Shown: piece by piece, positions 1 through 8,188 of the stretch
Layout of the letters: every line of letters starts with the position of its first letter
How positions within the stretch are numbered: position 1 is the first letter of the stretch
Assembly (NCBI RefSeq): GCF_000368585.1
Contig: NZ_KB849557.1
Coordinates: 539,615-603,614, forward strand
Reading direction: 5' to 3'
DNA from: Acinetobacter venetianus RAG-1 = CIP 110063
Lineage (GTDB): Bacteria; Pseudomonadota; Gammaproteobacteria; Pseudomonadales; Moraxellaceae
Length of the DNA stretch: 64,000 bases
Made by a program: the position numbers and the translations under genes
The notes under the pieces: model-generated
What the model saw: only the letters and a program-made list of their open reading frames with translations
What the model was told of the DNA's origin: nothing
Database searches by the model: none

Positions 1-1009
1 GAGCATTATTTGCAGAACGAATTAACATGGATATCTGTAAAGATAATATTCTGGTTGAAACATTAACATCTGTCACAACTGATCCAGAAGTTGTTGCTAC
101 TGTATTTGCACGGGCTGAGTCTGAAGCAGATCGATACTGTGGAATCGTGTAATAAGCAAACTGATCACTAGTAGAACTTGTAATCGTTGATGGTGTTGTA
201 GAAGTGTTTGTCGTCTTGATAGTAGTTGTAGTTTTCGCACCAATTAATACATGGAAATGATCAACTCTAGGAATAATAATTTGCCCAGCATCACCCAACC
301 CAGTGATAGGCATTGGAGTAATAACTCCAGTCGTAGCATCTGGAGTTATTCTAGCAGCAGCTGCTGCTGCCACATCTGCTGTACTTGTTAATGGCGTATT
401 CGCATCGCAAGCAAGTGCATAGTCAGTTGAAGCCCCATTTGCATCAGGTCTCAAAAAATACCGCTGTACCACCAAATCTCCAACCAAGACATTTGCACCT
501 TCGCAATTAACCATATTCTCTGGAGCAAAAAATTGAATCGTGAGTTGATCGCTTACTGGATTAGAAATAGTTGAACCTTGTCTATTTTTTAGAGTTACTT
601 GTGTTAGTCCTTTCCAATAATTATTAGTTGAAGATACAGTATCACCCTGTCCACGACTTAACAGAGCAGAATCAATATATGTAGTCGCTCCAACTTTAGG
701 TACAAAATTTGCATTTTGATTTGTGGCTGTTGAACCAGTCAAAATAACTCCTCCATAGGGAGTTCTATCATCCAACTTCAAATTAGTTAAATTTTCTTGG
801 TTTGCAAAACGAATATCTCTAATTACATAATCCACACCAAAAATTCCACTATCCTGAATTTCAGCATTGGCCTGTTGTAATCGACTTGACAATATTCCAC
901 CAGTAAACAGCTGGACTGCTGCCGCAACGACAATAAGCCCCAAAACTAGAGCCACCATTAATTCAATTATTGTAAAACCAGCATTCCTATTAATCGATAT
1001 ATTATTCAT
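1..1009 (-). CDS. pilW: Type IV pilus minor pilin PilW, 3' end missing
   Basis: Read leftward from an ATG at 1009, the frame stays open to the window edge, so the C-terminus is missing. The N-terminus is a class III prepilin signal: a short leader ending RNAG, then FTIIELMVAL with the conserved Glu at mature position 5, followed by a hydrophobic helix. The rest is a long Ser/Thr-rich globular part, as in PilW-type minor pilins. It follows the pilV stop with one base between them, so it is probably translationally coupled. PilW-family minor pilins help prime pilus assembly with PilV, PilX, PilE and FimT. The assignment rests on the pilin motif and on the fimT-pilV-pilW order standard in Acinetobacter; pilX and pilY1 would be expected beyond the edge. 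Confidence 0.85.
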   Translation of the reverse strand, partial: MNNISINRNAGFTIIELMVALVLGLIVVAAAVQLFTGGILSSRLQQANAEIQDSGIFGVDYVIRDIRFANQENLTNLKLDDRTPYGGVILTGSTATNQNANFVPKVGATTYIDSALLSRGQGDTVSSTNNYWKGLTQVTLKNRQGSTISNPVSDQLTIQFFAPENMVNCEGANVLVGDLVVQRYFLRPDANGASTDYALACDANTPLTSTADVAAAAAARITPDATTGVITPMPITGLGDAGQIIIPRVDHFHVLIGAKTTTTIKTTNTSTTPSTITSSTSDQFAYYTIPQYRSASDSARANTVATTSGSVVTDVNVSTRILSLQISMLIRSANNA

Positions 1010-1010
1010 C

Positions 1011-1568
1011 TTAATAGGCCTCCATCATTAGACAAGATGCCCCATTCACATACACACCATCATTTCCCATACAACTTGAAACATCAGCAGAAGTGGTAGC
1101 AGAACTACCACTTCCTGTGGTTACAATCACTGGTTGTGTCTTACCCCAAAAGGCGTAAATACATTGTCTACGCATAGTCATCGTAGCAGTAACCCCTGGA
1201 CAATTATCCATAGTTAGATGTATTCCTAATTGATTTGCATTTCTTGCTGTTTGATAAGCGTCGAATTGTGCAACCTGATTAAGCGAACAAGCAGAATCAA
1301 AACAGTTTGTTGGTGATGGTGTCGTTGCATCAAAACCTGAATAACTACGGACAAAAACAGGATAATTATTTATTTGAGTTTTATTAACACGCATGTTTTC
1401 AGCCAGCGCTCTCATAATTACCATAGCCTGTGACTTTTGCATCGCTTCCGCTGATGCATCAAAAGCACGTAGTTGCAAAGCAACGTAACCCAATACACCT
1501 ATTGCTAATAACAATAAAGCAACTAGAACTTCCATAAGTCCCACACCTCTTTGTTTTTTAATTATCAT
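1011..1568 (-). CDS. pilV: Type IV pilus minor pilin PilV
   Basis: A 185-residue minor pilin. The leader ends in KKQRG and is followed by VGLMEVLVALLLL, which puts Glu at mature position 5 and starts a hydrophobic helix; cleavage by PilD would fall after the Gly. A slightly longer start at 1574 exists, but I prefer the ATG at 1568. It shares a base with the fimT stop (TGATG), and an AGAAGGA Shine-Dalgarno lies eight bases before it and only two before the upstream ATG. Six Cys residues in the C-terminal part suggest disulfides. It belongs to the fimT-pilV-pilW operon read leftward. PilV initiates and stabilises pilus assembly at the inner membrane. Confidence 0.85.
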   Translation of the reverse strand: MIIKKQRGVGLMEVLVALLLLAIGVLGYVALQLRAFDASAEAMQKSQAMVIMRALAENMRVNKTQINNYPVFVRSYSGFDATTPSPTNCFDSACSLNQVAQFDAYQTARNANQLGIHLTMDNCPGVTATMTMRRQCIYAFWGKTQPVIVTTGSGSSATTSADVSSCMGNDGVYVNGASCLMMEAY

Positions 1569-2008
1569 CAGCATGTTCCTTCTGGTTTTATAACGTAAGT
1601 CCCCAATCTCGTTACAACTATAGTCTTCTGAATTTTTACCTTAGCGTTACAAAGAGTAAGTGTTCTATCCCCTGCTATATTTGAAATTAAACCATTCGAA
1701 TTGAATATAAAAGTGGAGGCCGTTACTGTCGGGGAAATGGATAAAGTTGTGTTATTTATTACATTCCAATTCAAGCTCGTTAATGTATTCACACTATTAG
1801 ACGCAAGATTTACGCTAACATCAGAGCGATTTAGAATGGCCTGACTTTTAGCTTGAGATAAAGCAAGTAATAATTCTCTAGCATTCTGATCATATCGTCT
1901 TTTCTCCATCAAATTAGCCATTGACGGAGCTGCCATAATGGATACCACAGCTATTACTGCTATTGTCACCACCAACTCTACTAAGGTGAATCCCCGATTT
2001 TTCCCCAT
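1568..2008 (-). CDS. fimT: GspH/FimT-family pseudopilin
   Basis: A 146-residue pseudopilin and the first gene of the minor pilin operon. The leader MGKNRG is followed by FTLVELVVTIAVIAV with Glu5, and the region after the helix (RRYDQNARELLLALSQAKSQA) is typical of GspH/FimT proteins. Two Cys residues near the C-terminus probably pair. The gene overlaps pilV by one base (TGATG), implying coupled translation. In naturally competent Acinetobacter and Legionella, FimT-type minor pilins have been linked to DNA uptake. It is separated from ispH upstream by a strong terminator, so its promoter should lie between 2009 and 2090. Confidence 0.85.
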   Translation of the reverse strand: MGKNRGFTLVELVVTIAVIAVVSIMAAPSMANLMEKRRYDQNARELLLALSQAKSQAILNRSDVSVNLASNSVNTLTSLNWNVINNTTLSISPTVTASTFIFNSNGLISNIAGDRTLTLCNAKVKIQKTIVVTRLGTYVIKPEGTC

Positions 2009-2091
2009 CGCTCCACACCCAAGAAAAACTTTTACTTATACTAATAATAAACTCATATCCTACATAACCAATACAAAGTAGATAAGTAACA

Positions 2092-2124
2092 TAAAAAAAC
2101 GGATGGAGTGCACTCCATCCGTTT
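2092..2124 (-). terminator. Rho-independent terminator of ispH
   Basis: A perfect 28-base palindrome with arms AAACGGATGGAGTG and CACTCCATCCGTTT occupies 2097-2124. On the minus strand it is followed by an unbroken run of T. It lies just past the ispH stop and insulates fimT from ispH transcription. Confidence 0.9.
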
Positions 2125-2148
2125 CAAGTTCACATTTTTCTTTAAAAA

Positions 2149-3099
2149 TTAGGCTTGTATCACCTGTATACGCAACTCTTTTGGTAGACTAAAAGTAATA
2201 TTTTCCTCTGTACCTTGTAACTCTTTTGGAGGAGTTGCCCCCCAGTCTTGTAAACGCTGAATCACTTGTTTAATTAGTATTTCAGGCGCTGATGCCCCAG
2301 CTGTCACACCAATCTTACTATCCTGCTGAAACCACACTTTTTCAAGCTGATCAGCATTGTCTACTAAATATGCAGATTTTCCCATACGCTCAGCAAGTTC
2401 GCGCAAACGATTTGAATTAGATGAATTTGGAGAGCCAACGACAAGCACTACATCACATTGTTCAGCCAAATCACGCACAGCATCTTGGCGATTCTGAGTG
2501 GCATAGCAAATATCATCTTTGCGTGGCCCTTGAATCTTGGGGAACTTAGCTCTTAACGCATCAATAACCTTTGCAGTATCATCGATTGAAAGCGTTGTTT
2601 GGGTAACAAAAGCCACCTTTTCAGGGTGTCTAATCACTAACTCATCAACATCTTGCTCATCTTCAACCAAATAAATCTGACCACCTTGAGACTTATCATA
2701 TTGCCCCATTGTCCCTTCAACTTCAGGGTGTCCCTCATGACCAATCAGAATAGCTTCAGTTCCTTCACGAGCATATTTAGTCACTTCGATATGAACTTTA
2801 GTGACCAATGGACAGGTTGCATCAAATACTTTTAAACCACGACTCTCAGCTTCTTGCTGTACTGCTTTAGAAACGCCATGTGCGCTAAAAATCACAATAG
2901 AGTCATCTGGTACTTGATCTAATTCATCAACGAAAACTGCACCACGCTGACGTAAGTCATCAACTACAAACTTATTGTGAACCACCTCATGCCGAACATA
3001 AATCGGTGGATTAAAACATTCCAATGCCCGATTGACGATCGCTATAGCACGGTCAACACCAGCACAAAAACCTCGTGGATTGGCCAACACGATTTCCAT
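2149..3099 (-). CDS. ispH: 4-hydroxy-3-methylbut-2-enyl diphosphate reductase IspH
   Basis: This is the last enzyme of the MEP isoprenoid pathway. It reduces HMBPP to IPP and DMAPP with a [4Fe-4S] cluster. The N-terminus [19 protein letters not shown] carries the first cluster Cys; the second is in FDATCPLV and the third in [12 protein letters not shown]. The active-site EEVH-type region is here HEVVHNK, and SAHGVS follows. The ATG at 3099 was chosen over the one at 3114 because GAGAGGA lies six bases upstream and the family starts at this point. The length of 316 residues is normal. It is transcribed divergently from gmk across about 100 bases. Its isoprenoid products would also feed the polyprenyl carriers used by the cell-wall and pilin-glycan genes in this window. 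Confidence 0.97.
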   Translation of the reverse strand: MEIVLANPRGFCAGVDRAIAIVNRALECFNPPIYVRHEVVHNKFVVDDLRQRGAVFVDELDQVPDDSIVIFSAHGVSKAVQQEAESRGLKVFDATCPLVTKVHIEVTKYAREGTEAILIGHEGHPEVEGTMGQYDKSQGGQIYLVEDEQDVDELVIRHPEKVAFVTQTTLSIDDTAKVIDALRAKFPKIQGPRKDDICYATQNRQDAVRDLAEQCDVVLVVGSPNSSNSNRLRELAERMGKSAYLVDNADQLEKVWFQQDSKIGVTAGASAPEILIKQVIQRLQDWGATPPKELQGTEENITFSLPKELRIQVIQA

Positions 3100-3201
3100 A
3101 ACATCCTCTCTCATGATCTGAATATTTACACCAAACTATTTCGTTTAATGGTGCGCTACACTACAATAGCCAAGATATTTTATCATATCAGGAAAAATAT
3201 C

Positions 3202-3825
3202 ATGTCGGGTCTATTGTTTGTCGTTTCTGCTGCCTCAGGAACAGGCAAAACATCTTTGGTTAAAGCCCTACTCGATCGAGTCAGCAATTTACACGTTTCT
3301 GTCTCACATACAACACGCGATCAACGTCCTGGTGAACTCGATGGTGTACATTATCATTTTACCAGCAAAGAAACATTTTTAGCTCAAGTTGAACAAGGTG
3401 GTTTTATCGAATACGCAGAAGTATTTGGAAATTACTACGGTACATCGCAAGCTAAAGTAAAAGAACAGCTTCAACAAGGTCATGACGTTTTATTAGAGAT
3501 TGATTGGCAAGGTGCAGAGCAAGTTCGCAGACTTTTTCCTGAATCAAAACAAATTTTTATCCTCCCACCAACACAATATGATTTAAGACAACGTCTATCT
3601 AATCGTGGCACAGATTCAGTGGATGTGATTGAACATCGCCTTAGTTGTGCAGTGGAAGATATGCGTCATTTTTCTAATTTTGATTATGTCATCATCAATG
3701 ATGATTTCAACAAAGCAGTACATGATCTAGAAGCAATCATCACTGCAAACCGCTTAGTTACTTTACAACAAAGCACTCGCCATCAACAGTTGATCGAAAA
3801 CTTAATTACCCTCAATCGCGAATAA
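3202..3825 (+). CDS. gmk: Guanylate kinase
   Basis: Phosphorylates GMP to GDP with ATP. The P-loop ASGTGKTS is at residues 10-17. The GMP-binding region HTTRDQRPGELDGVHYHF and YYGTSQAKV follow, with DVLLEIDWQGAEQV in the core. The frame is open for 75 codons upstream, but that stretch runs antisense to ispH. The ATG at 3202 has AGGA eight bases upstream and gives the usual 207 residues. The gene is followed by rpoZ and spoT, the conserved gmk-rpoZ-spoT order of gammaproteobacteria. That order links nucleotide metabolism to (p)ppGpp turnover. Confidence 0.97.
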   Translation: MSGLLFVVSAASGTGKTSLVKALLDRVSNLHVSVSHTTRDQRPGELDGVHYHFTSKETFLAQVEQGGFIEYAEVFGNYYGTSQAKVKEQLQQGHDVLLEIDWQGAEQVRRLFPESKQIFILPPTQYDLRQRLSNRGTDSVDVIEHRLSCAVEDMRHFSNFDYVIINDDFNKAVHDLEAIITANRLVTLQQSTRHQQLIENLITLNRE

Positions 3826-3894
3826 CTTGAGTCTTGGATAAAAGCCTTTTATACTATTTAGTCTTTCAAATGTGATGTTCAAACGAGACAACTT

Positions 3895-4173
3895 ATGGCA
3901 CGTGTAACCGTTGAAGATTGTTTAGACCATGTAGATAACCGCTTCGAGTTAGTACTGGTAGCGAGTAAACGTGCACGTCAATTAGCACGTCAAGGTATGG
4001 AACCAACTGTTGAGTGGGATAATGATAAACCAACCGTGGTTGCATTACGTGAAATCGCAGTGGGTCATGTCACTAAAGATATTTTGAAACAACGTGATCA
4101 AGACTACCAAACTTCAAATCTTGATATGGTATTGTCTACAAACTCTCTAAATTTAGAAGGCTTTACTTTTTAA
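3895..4173 (+). CDS. rpoZ: RNA polymerase omega subunit
   Basis: A 92-residue omega subunit that helps beta-prime fold and forms part of a (p)ppGpp site on RNA polymerase in gammaproteobacteria. The start [20 protein letters not shown] and the core [12 protein letters not shown] are family hallmarks. It lies between gmk and spoT and ends in a strong terminator, so spoT probably has its own promoter in the roughly 160 bases that follow. Confidence 0.97.
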   Translation: MARVTVEDCLDHVDNRFELVLVASKRARQLARQGMEPTVEWDNDKPTVVALREIAVGHVTKDILKQRDQDYQTSNLDMVLSTNSLNLEGFTF

Positions 4174-4193
4174 GTAAAACAACCTTTACTTAG

Positions 4194-4225
4194 AAGCCCA
4201 TTGTGAAGACACTGGGCTTTTTTGT
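4194..4225 (+). terminator. Rho-independent terminator after rpoZ
   Basis: The stem AAGCCCA (4194-4200) pairs with TGGGCTT (4213-4219) and is followed by a T run. It closes the gmk-rpoZ unit. Confidence 0.85.
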
Positions 4226-4382
4226 TTATTGAAAAATTCGGGCTTATATTGGTAAAAACAATATACTTCATTGAAAAAATTTACGATTTTTCATAACGAA
4301 CAAATTGACAAGTTTATCAATATGCTTTTCATTAGAAGTTAAGCTACTCATTACTGAATTCATGTTATAAAAGGTGTTTTTT

Positions 4383-6488
4383 ATGCCAGGCGAAGAGGTC
4401 AGCCAAGCCAAGCAACAACTTAAAGTTATCGTTGATGCCTATCTAAAAGATAGTGACGTTCAACAAGTGCTTGCTGCCTGCGATTTCGCTGATTTGGCAC
4501 ATAGTGGCATTACCCGTAAGAGTGGTGAACCCTATGTATTACATCCTATTGCCGTCAGTTGTATCTTGGCCCATATGCGTCTCGATGCTGACACACTTAT
4601 GGCGGCTTTATTACATGATGTGATCGAAGATACTGAATTTACCAAAGATGAAATCGGTGAAAAATTTGGAATTGTTGTTGCCGAACTTGTTGATGGTGTA
4701 ACTAAACTTAGCCATTCAAGTGATAAGGAATATAACAAAGCGGCATCTTTTCGAAAAATTCTTCAAGCGACCCTACAAGATCCGCGTGTCATTATTATTA
4801 AATTAGCAGATCGCTATCACAATATGACGACGCTTGATGCATTGCGCCCAGATAAACGTGCGCGCATCGCCCAAGAAACCTTTGATATCTTTGTACCAAT
4901 GGCTCGTCTCGTTGGTATGAATGAGATGGCCGACAATTTAGAACATCTTTGCTATCAAAATCTTGATTTAGATATGTTTAATGATGTTCAGTCAGCATTA
5001 TTAGAAACAAAGCCTAAACGCTGTGAGTACCAAGCTGTTTGGGAGCAGAAACTCTCAGATTTACTCGATACTTACGACATTAAAGGCCGCATTAAAAAGA
5101 AAAATAACAATATTGAATTGCTGCGCCACTTTGTGAAAAATGAAATTGATTTAAACGAACTCAGCCATAGCCATGCTTTCGAAATCATTCTACAAAGTAT
5201 TGCTGACTGTGACCGTTTAGTTGAAGCACTTAAAGCTAATTTTCAAGTATTACAATATAAAGATTATATTCGTCGCCCTTTACCGGGTGGCAATCAATCA
5301 TTAATGATCAAATTAAAAGGTGAGAAAACTACGCTTTCCCTCACCATTCAGACAGAGCTGATGCGAAAAGCCGCTCGTTTTGGTGTGGTACTCGGTGAAA
5401 ATGCACCGCAAGCTTGTCGATCAGCGATTCAAGCCTCAATGCAGAATTTAAACACTTTAATTGATAGTGATTGTGCAAAAACCACCTTTAGCGATCTATT
5501 AGATTATTTACACCAAGAGAAGATTTGGGTTTATACACCACATGGTCAACTTCACGAGTTACCCCAAGGTGCAACAGTTGTAGATTTCGCATATTCGGCA
5601 AGCTTATTTTTAGGCAACCACGCTGTCGGTGCTAAAATTGATGGTGAAATTCGCCCTCTTTCAACACCATTGCATAGTGGACAAGTGGTTGAGATTATTA
5701 CAGATGTTCTCGCAACACCTAACCCAGATTGGCTGAGCTTTATCAATACACAAAAAGCACGACGCGCGTTACAAAATATGTTGCGAGATCAGGATATTGA
5801 AGAGCAGCGTTTGGTTGGACAACAGGCATTGAATCGAGCATTAAAATTATTTAATCGTTCCATTAATGATCTCTCTCCAGCAGACTGGATCAATGTCCTC
5901 GAATGGCGTCATTTAAGTAGTAAAGATACCTTATTCGAGCAAATTGCAGTAGGTGATTTATTACCTCAACTCGTTGCTAACCATCTGTTTGCACAAGATT
6001 ATCATTCAAATCATCACGAGACATCTGAGCGTTTAATTTTAGGTACAGATGGTGTTGATGTAAAATATGCACATTGTTGCAATCCAGTCTTAGGTGATCC
6101 AATCCAAGGGCATCTTTCTCGTCGTGGATTAATTGTACATCGCTCACGTTGCCGCAACTTATTGCATGAACAACACCTTCACCCTGAAAATATAATGCCA
6201 CTGCACTGGCAAGCAGAAGAAGTCGATGATGTACGTTTCAGTGCATATCTATGCATTCATATGGCAATGAATGATGAACAAATATCAGATTTAATTTACC
6301 AGTGCCGTAAAGCAAAGACTGGTGTCGAAATGGTCGAATCCCAAGATCAAAAAACCTATGTCAATATTGTTGTGAGCAATCGAAATCAAATCGCTCAAAT
6401 CATTCGTGATTTACGTATGCATTTTGGTTTTCCGCGAATCGAACGTCTCAATATGCCAATTGTGCAAGCAGATGTCGCCAAAGCCTGA
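4383..6488 (+). CDS. spoT: SpoT-type (p)ppGpp hydrolase with degenerate synthetase domain
   Basis: A 701-residue RelA/SpoT homologue. The N-terminal HD hydrolase is intact: His54, HDVIEDT at 78-84, and KLADRYHNM at 140-148. The synthetase half (about 230-340) is eroded. Where active enzymes have DIYAFR there is HSHAFE (262-267), and VEVQIRT is replaced by LSLTIQT (318-324), so the catalytic Asp and Glu are absent. A TGS domain (about 380-445, YTPHGQLHELPQGATVVDFA) and a C-terminal zinc-finger/ACT region with the CCNP motif follow. Start: the ATG at 4383 has AAGG about eight bases upstream; the in-frame GTG at 4374 lies inside that site. I expect hydrolysis only, with synthesis left to RelA elsewhere. 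Confidence 0.95.
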   Translation: MPGEEVSQAKQQLKVIVDAYLKDSDVQQVLAACDFADLAHSGITRKSGEPYVLHPIAVSCILAHMRLDADTLMAALLHDVIEDTEFTKDEIGEKFGIVVAELVDGVTKLSHSSDKEYNKAASFRKILQATLQDPRVIIIKLADRYHNMTTLDALRPDKRARIAQETFDIFVPMARLVGMNEMADNLEHLCYQNLDLDMFNDVQSALLETKPKRCEYQAVWEQKLSDLLDTYDIKGRIKKKNNNIELLRHFVKNEIDLNELSHSHAFEIILQSIADCDRLVEALKANFQVLQYKDYIRRPLPGGNQSLMIKLKGEKTTLSLTIQTELMRKAARFGVVLGENAPQACRSAIQASMQNLNTLIDSDCAKTTFSDLLDYLHQEKIWVYTPHGQLHELPQGATVVDFAYSASLFLGNHAVGAKIDGEIRPLSTPLHSGQVVEIITDVLATPNPDWLSFINTQKARRALQNMLRDQDIEEQRLVGQQALNRALKLFNRSINDLSPADWINVLEWRHLSSKDTLFEQIAVGDLLPQLVANHLFAQDYHSNHHETSERLILGTDGVDVKYAHCCNPVLGDPIQGHLSRRGLIVHRSRCRNLLHEQHLHPENIMPLHWQAEEVDDVRFSAYLCIHMAMNDEQISDLIYQCRKAKTGVEMVESQDQKTYVNIVVSNRNQIAQIIRDLRMHFGFPRIERLNMPIVQADVAKA

Positions 6489-6593
6489 TAACACTGCCTA
6501 TTGTTTAGAGATTTATCACTTTTATATCAAATGTATAATTTTTAAAATTCACTTAAATCAAGAGCGACTAAACAGTATTCAACAGTTCCGTGA

Positions 6594-6609
6594 TAACACT
6601 TTTGTGTTA
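6594..6609. repeat. Small inverted repeat before ridA
   Basis: TAACAC and GTGTTA are separated by four T in the spoT-ridA gap, about 45 bases before the ridA start. It could be an operator or a weak hairpin; nothing else supports a function. Confidence 0.35.
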
Positions 6610-6651
6610 AAGTCTCTTTGTTTCGAGATAAAAAGGACATAGGAGAGCTTA

Positions 6652-7032
6652 ATGTCACGTCAAGTCATTCATACTGAACACGCCCCTGCTGCTATTGGAA
6701 CTTATTCACAAGCAATTTTAGTTGGCAACACGCTCTACCTTTCTGGCCAAATCGGCTTAGATCCTTATAGTATGGAACTTGTTGATGGGATTGAAGCACA
6801 GATTCGTCGTGTATTTGATAACCTCAAAGCTGTATGTACTGCCGCAGGTGGCAGTCTAGCGGACATTGCTAAGCTCAATATTTTTCTTACAGACTTATCT
6901 CATTTCCAGCTTGTTAACCAAATTATGGGCGAATACTTTGCGCAACCTTACCCTGCTCGAGCTGCTCTTGGTGTTGCAAGCTTGCCTAAAGGCGCTTTGG
7001 TAGAAATGGATGGTATCGTTATCATTCCATAA
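6652..7032 (+). CDS. ridA: 2-iminobutanoate/2-iminopropanoate deaminase RidA
   Basis: A 126-residue RidA/YjgF protein that hydrolyses reactive enamine/imine intermediates from PLP enzymes such as threonine dehydratase. Family signatures are GTYSQAI near the start, [11 protein letters not shown], the NIFLTD segment, and the C-terminal [20 protein letters not shown], whose Arg is the expected substrate-carboxylate ligand. The ATG has AGGAGAG upstream at good spacing. It lies downstream of spoT, a frequent neighbour in gammaproteobacteria. It probably works as a cytosolic trimer, as in the family. Confidence 0.95.
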   Translation: MSRQVIHTEHAPAAIGTYSQAILVGNTLYLSGQIGLDPYSMELVDGIEAQIRRVFDNLKAVCTAAGGSLADIAKLNIFLTDLSHFQLVNQIMGEYFAQPYPARAALGVASLPKGALVEMDGIVIIP

Positions 7033-7085
7033 TTTATCATTTAAAACCAAATATATAAATTCAAAACCCATTTATAAAATACCAG

Positions 7086-7143
7086 TACCTCCTGAACAAA
7101 AATCCAACGACAACTCGGATTTCCACTCAAGAGGTATTTTTTT
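7086..7143 (+). terminator. Probable two-tier hairpin terminator after ridA
   Basis: An outer stem TACCTC (7086-7091)/GAGGTA (7131-7136) encloses an inner stem AAATCC (7100-7105)/GGATTT (7117-7122). A run of seven or more T follows the outer arm. Confidence 0.6.
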
Positions 7144-7189
7144 ATCCAAATTCTCAATAAGAATAAATCAGCTATTGGAATGAAATTCA

Positions 7190-7227
7190 TTGACAAACGA
7201 TAACAATTATCAATAATATCAATTATC
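7190..7227 (+). promoter_or_regulatory. bfd promoter overlapped by a Fur-box-like sequence
   Basis: TTGACA (7190-7195) and TAATAT (7214-7219) are separated by 18 bases and form a sigma-70 promoter. The sequence from 7199 to 7227 consists of GATAACAATTATC followed by AATATCAATTATC, close to the Fur consensus and covering the spacer and -10. Iron-replete Fur would be expected to repress bfd here. Confidence 0.65.
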
Positions 7228-7252
7228 GCATTTATATTTGTAGATCACTCCC

Positions 7253-7447
7253 ATGTACGTGTGTTTATGCCGTGGAATTACAGATCAAGATATCAAAGAC
7301 GCTGTTGCAAATGGCGCTGAGAGCTATCGTGAAATTCGCGACTTACTCGACTTAGGAACATGCTGTGGTCGTTGTGCTCCAGAAGCACGCGCAATTATTA
7401 GCGATGAATTAGCTGAAATTGCTGCTCGCATATCAATCGCAGCTTAA
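7253..7447 (+). CDS. bfd: Bacterioferritin-associated ferredoxin
   Basis: A 64-residue [2Fe-2S] ferredoxin. Cluster ligands follow the Bfd pattern: Cys4 and Cys6 (YVCLCRG), Cys38 and Cys41 (CCGRC). Bfd binds bacterioferritin near its heme and passes electrons in to release stored iron. The Shine-Dalgarno is weak. A Fur-like box overlaps the promoter, which fits induction under iron starvation. bfr follows in the same direction, but a terminator separates them, so the two are probably regulated independently. Confidence 0.95.
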   Translation: MYVCLCRGITDQDIKDAVANGAESYREIRDLLDLGTCCGRCAPEARAIISDELAEIAARISIAA

Positions 7448-7477
7448 CCGAATATTTCTCTACACTGTTACGACTCC

Positions 7478-7521
7478 ACCGCTTTCAATAGATCTTAGGT
7501 TCTACAGTGAAGCGGTTTTTT
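7478..7521 (+). terminator. Rho-independent terminator after bfd
   Basis: ACCGCTT (7478-7484) pairs with AAGCGGT (7510-7516) and is followed by a T run. It separates bfd from bfr. Confidence 0.75.
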
Positions 7522-7688
7522 ATGATCATTAAAACCACTCCATCAATTACTGTCCAGTCTTCATCTTTCTGATTGTGATTTTCATTTGCCGTTCTATAAA
7601 TTACTCGCAAGATTATAATTTGTTGATTAAGATAATATAAATTGTCTTAGTGAATAAGGCATCATTTGGTGGATATGGAGTAAGTGTA

Positions 7689-8153
7689 ATGAAAGGCAAT
7701 CGTGAAGTTATTAATCAACTGAATCAGGTGCTTTATCACCATTTAACTGCAATTAACCAATACTTCTTACACTCACGCATGTTTAATGACTGGGGAATTG
7801 AACAATTAGGTTCTGCGGAATACAAAGAGTCTATTCGCCAAATGAAACACGCGGATAAAATTATTGAACGTATTCTCTTCTTAGAAGGACTACCAAACCT
7901 ACAGCATTTAGGTAAGCTCTATATAGGACAACACACTGAAGAAGTTTTAAATTGTGATATTCGCAAAGTAAAAGAGAATATAGAGGCATTAAAGCAAGCT
8001 GTTGAACTATCAGAAACACAACAAGACTATGTAACTCGCGATTTAGTTCAAGAAATTCTAGAGAAAGAAGAAGAATACTGGGATTGGTTAGACACTCAAT
8101 TAGATCTTATTGAGAATGTTGGTATTGAAAACTACATCCAAAGCCAAATTTAA
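7689..8153 (+). CDS. bfr: Bacterioferritin, heme-binding type with degenerate ferroxidase centre
   Basis: A 154-residue ferritin-like four-helix protein. The ATG at 7689 has GGAG eight bases upstream and gives the canonical MKGNREVINQLN start; the upstream in-frame start at 7650 would add 13 residues. Numbered as in E. coli Bfr, the heme ligand Met52 and His54 are present (QMKHAD), and so is Glu127. However, position 18 is His instead of Glu, 51 is Gln, 94 is Val, and 130 is Tyr instead of His. Four of six di-iron ligands are therefore replaced. This resembles the heme-binding partner subunit described in two-subunit bacterioferritins (for example in Neisseria). A ferroxidase-competent partner should be encoded elsewhere. 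Confidence 0.93.
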   Translation: MKGNREVINQLNQVLYHHLTAINQYFLHSRMFNDWGIEQLGSAEYKESIRQMKHADKIIERILFLEGLPNLQHLGKLYIGQHTEEVLNCDIRKVKENIEALKQAVELSETQQDYVTRDLVQEILEKEEEYWDWLDTQLDLIENVGIENYIQSQI

Positions 8154-8154
8154 T

Positions 8155-8184
8155 AAAAAAGCCCTTTTTTGAAAGGGCTTTTTT
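8155..8184. terminator. Bidirectional terminator between bfr and pglL
   Basis: AAAAAAGCCCTTT pairs with AAAGGGCTTTTTT around a four-base loop. A and T runs on both sides let it serve the convergent genes bfr and pglL. Confidence 0.9.
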
Positions 8185-8188
8185 ATTT

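Noticed and set aside
2977..3201. Upstream extension of guanylate kinase
   Set aside because: The added 75 residues run antisense to ispH, and the ATG at 3202 has a Shine-Dalgarno and matches the family start.
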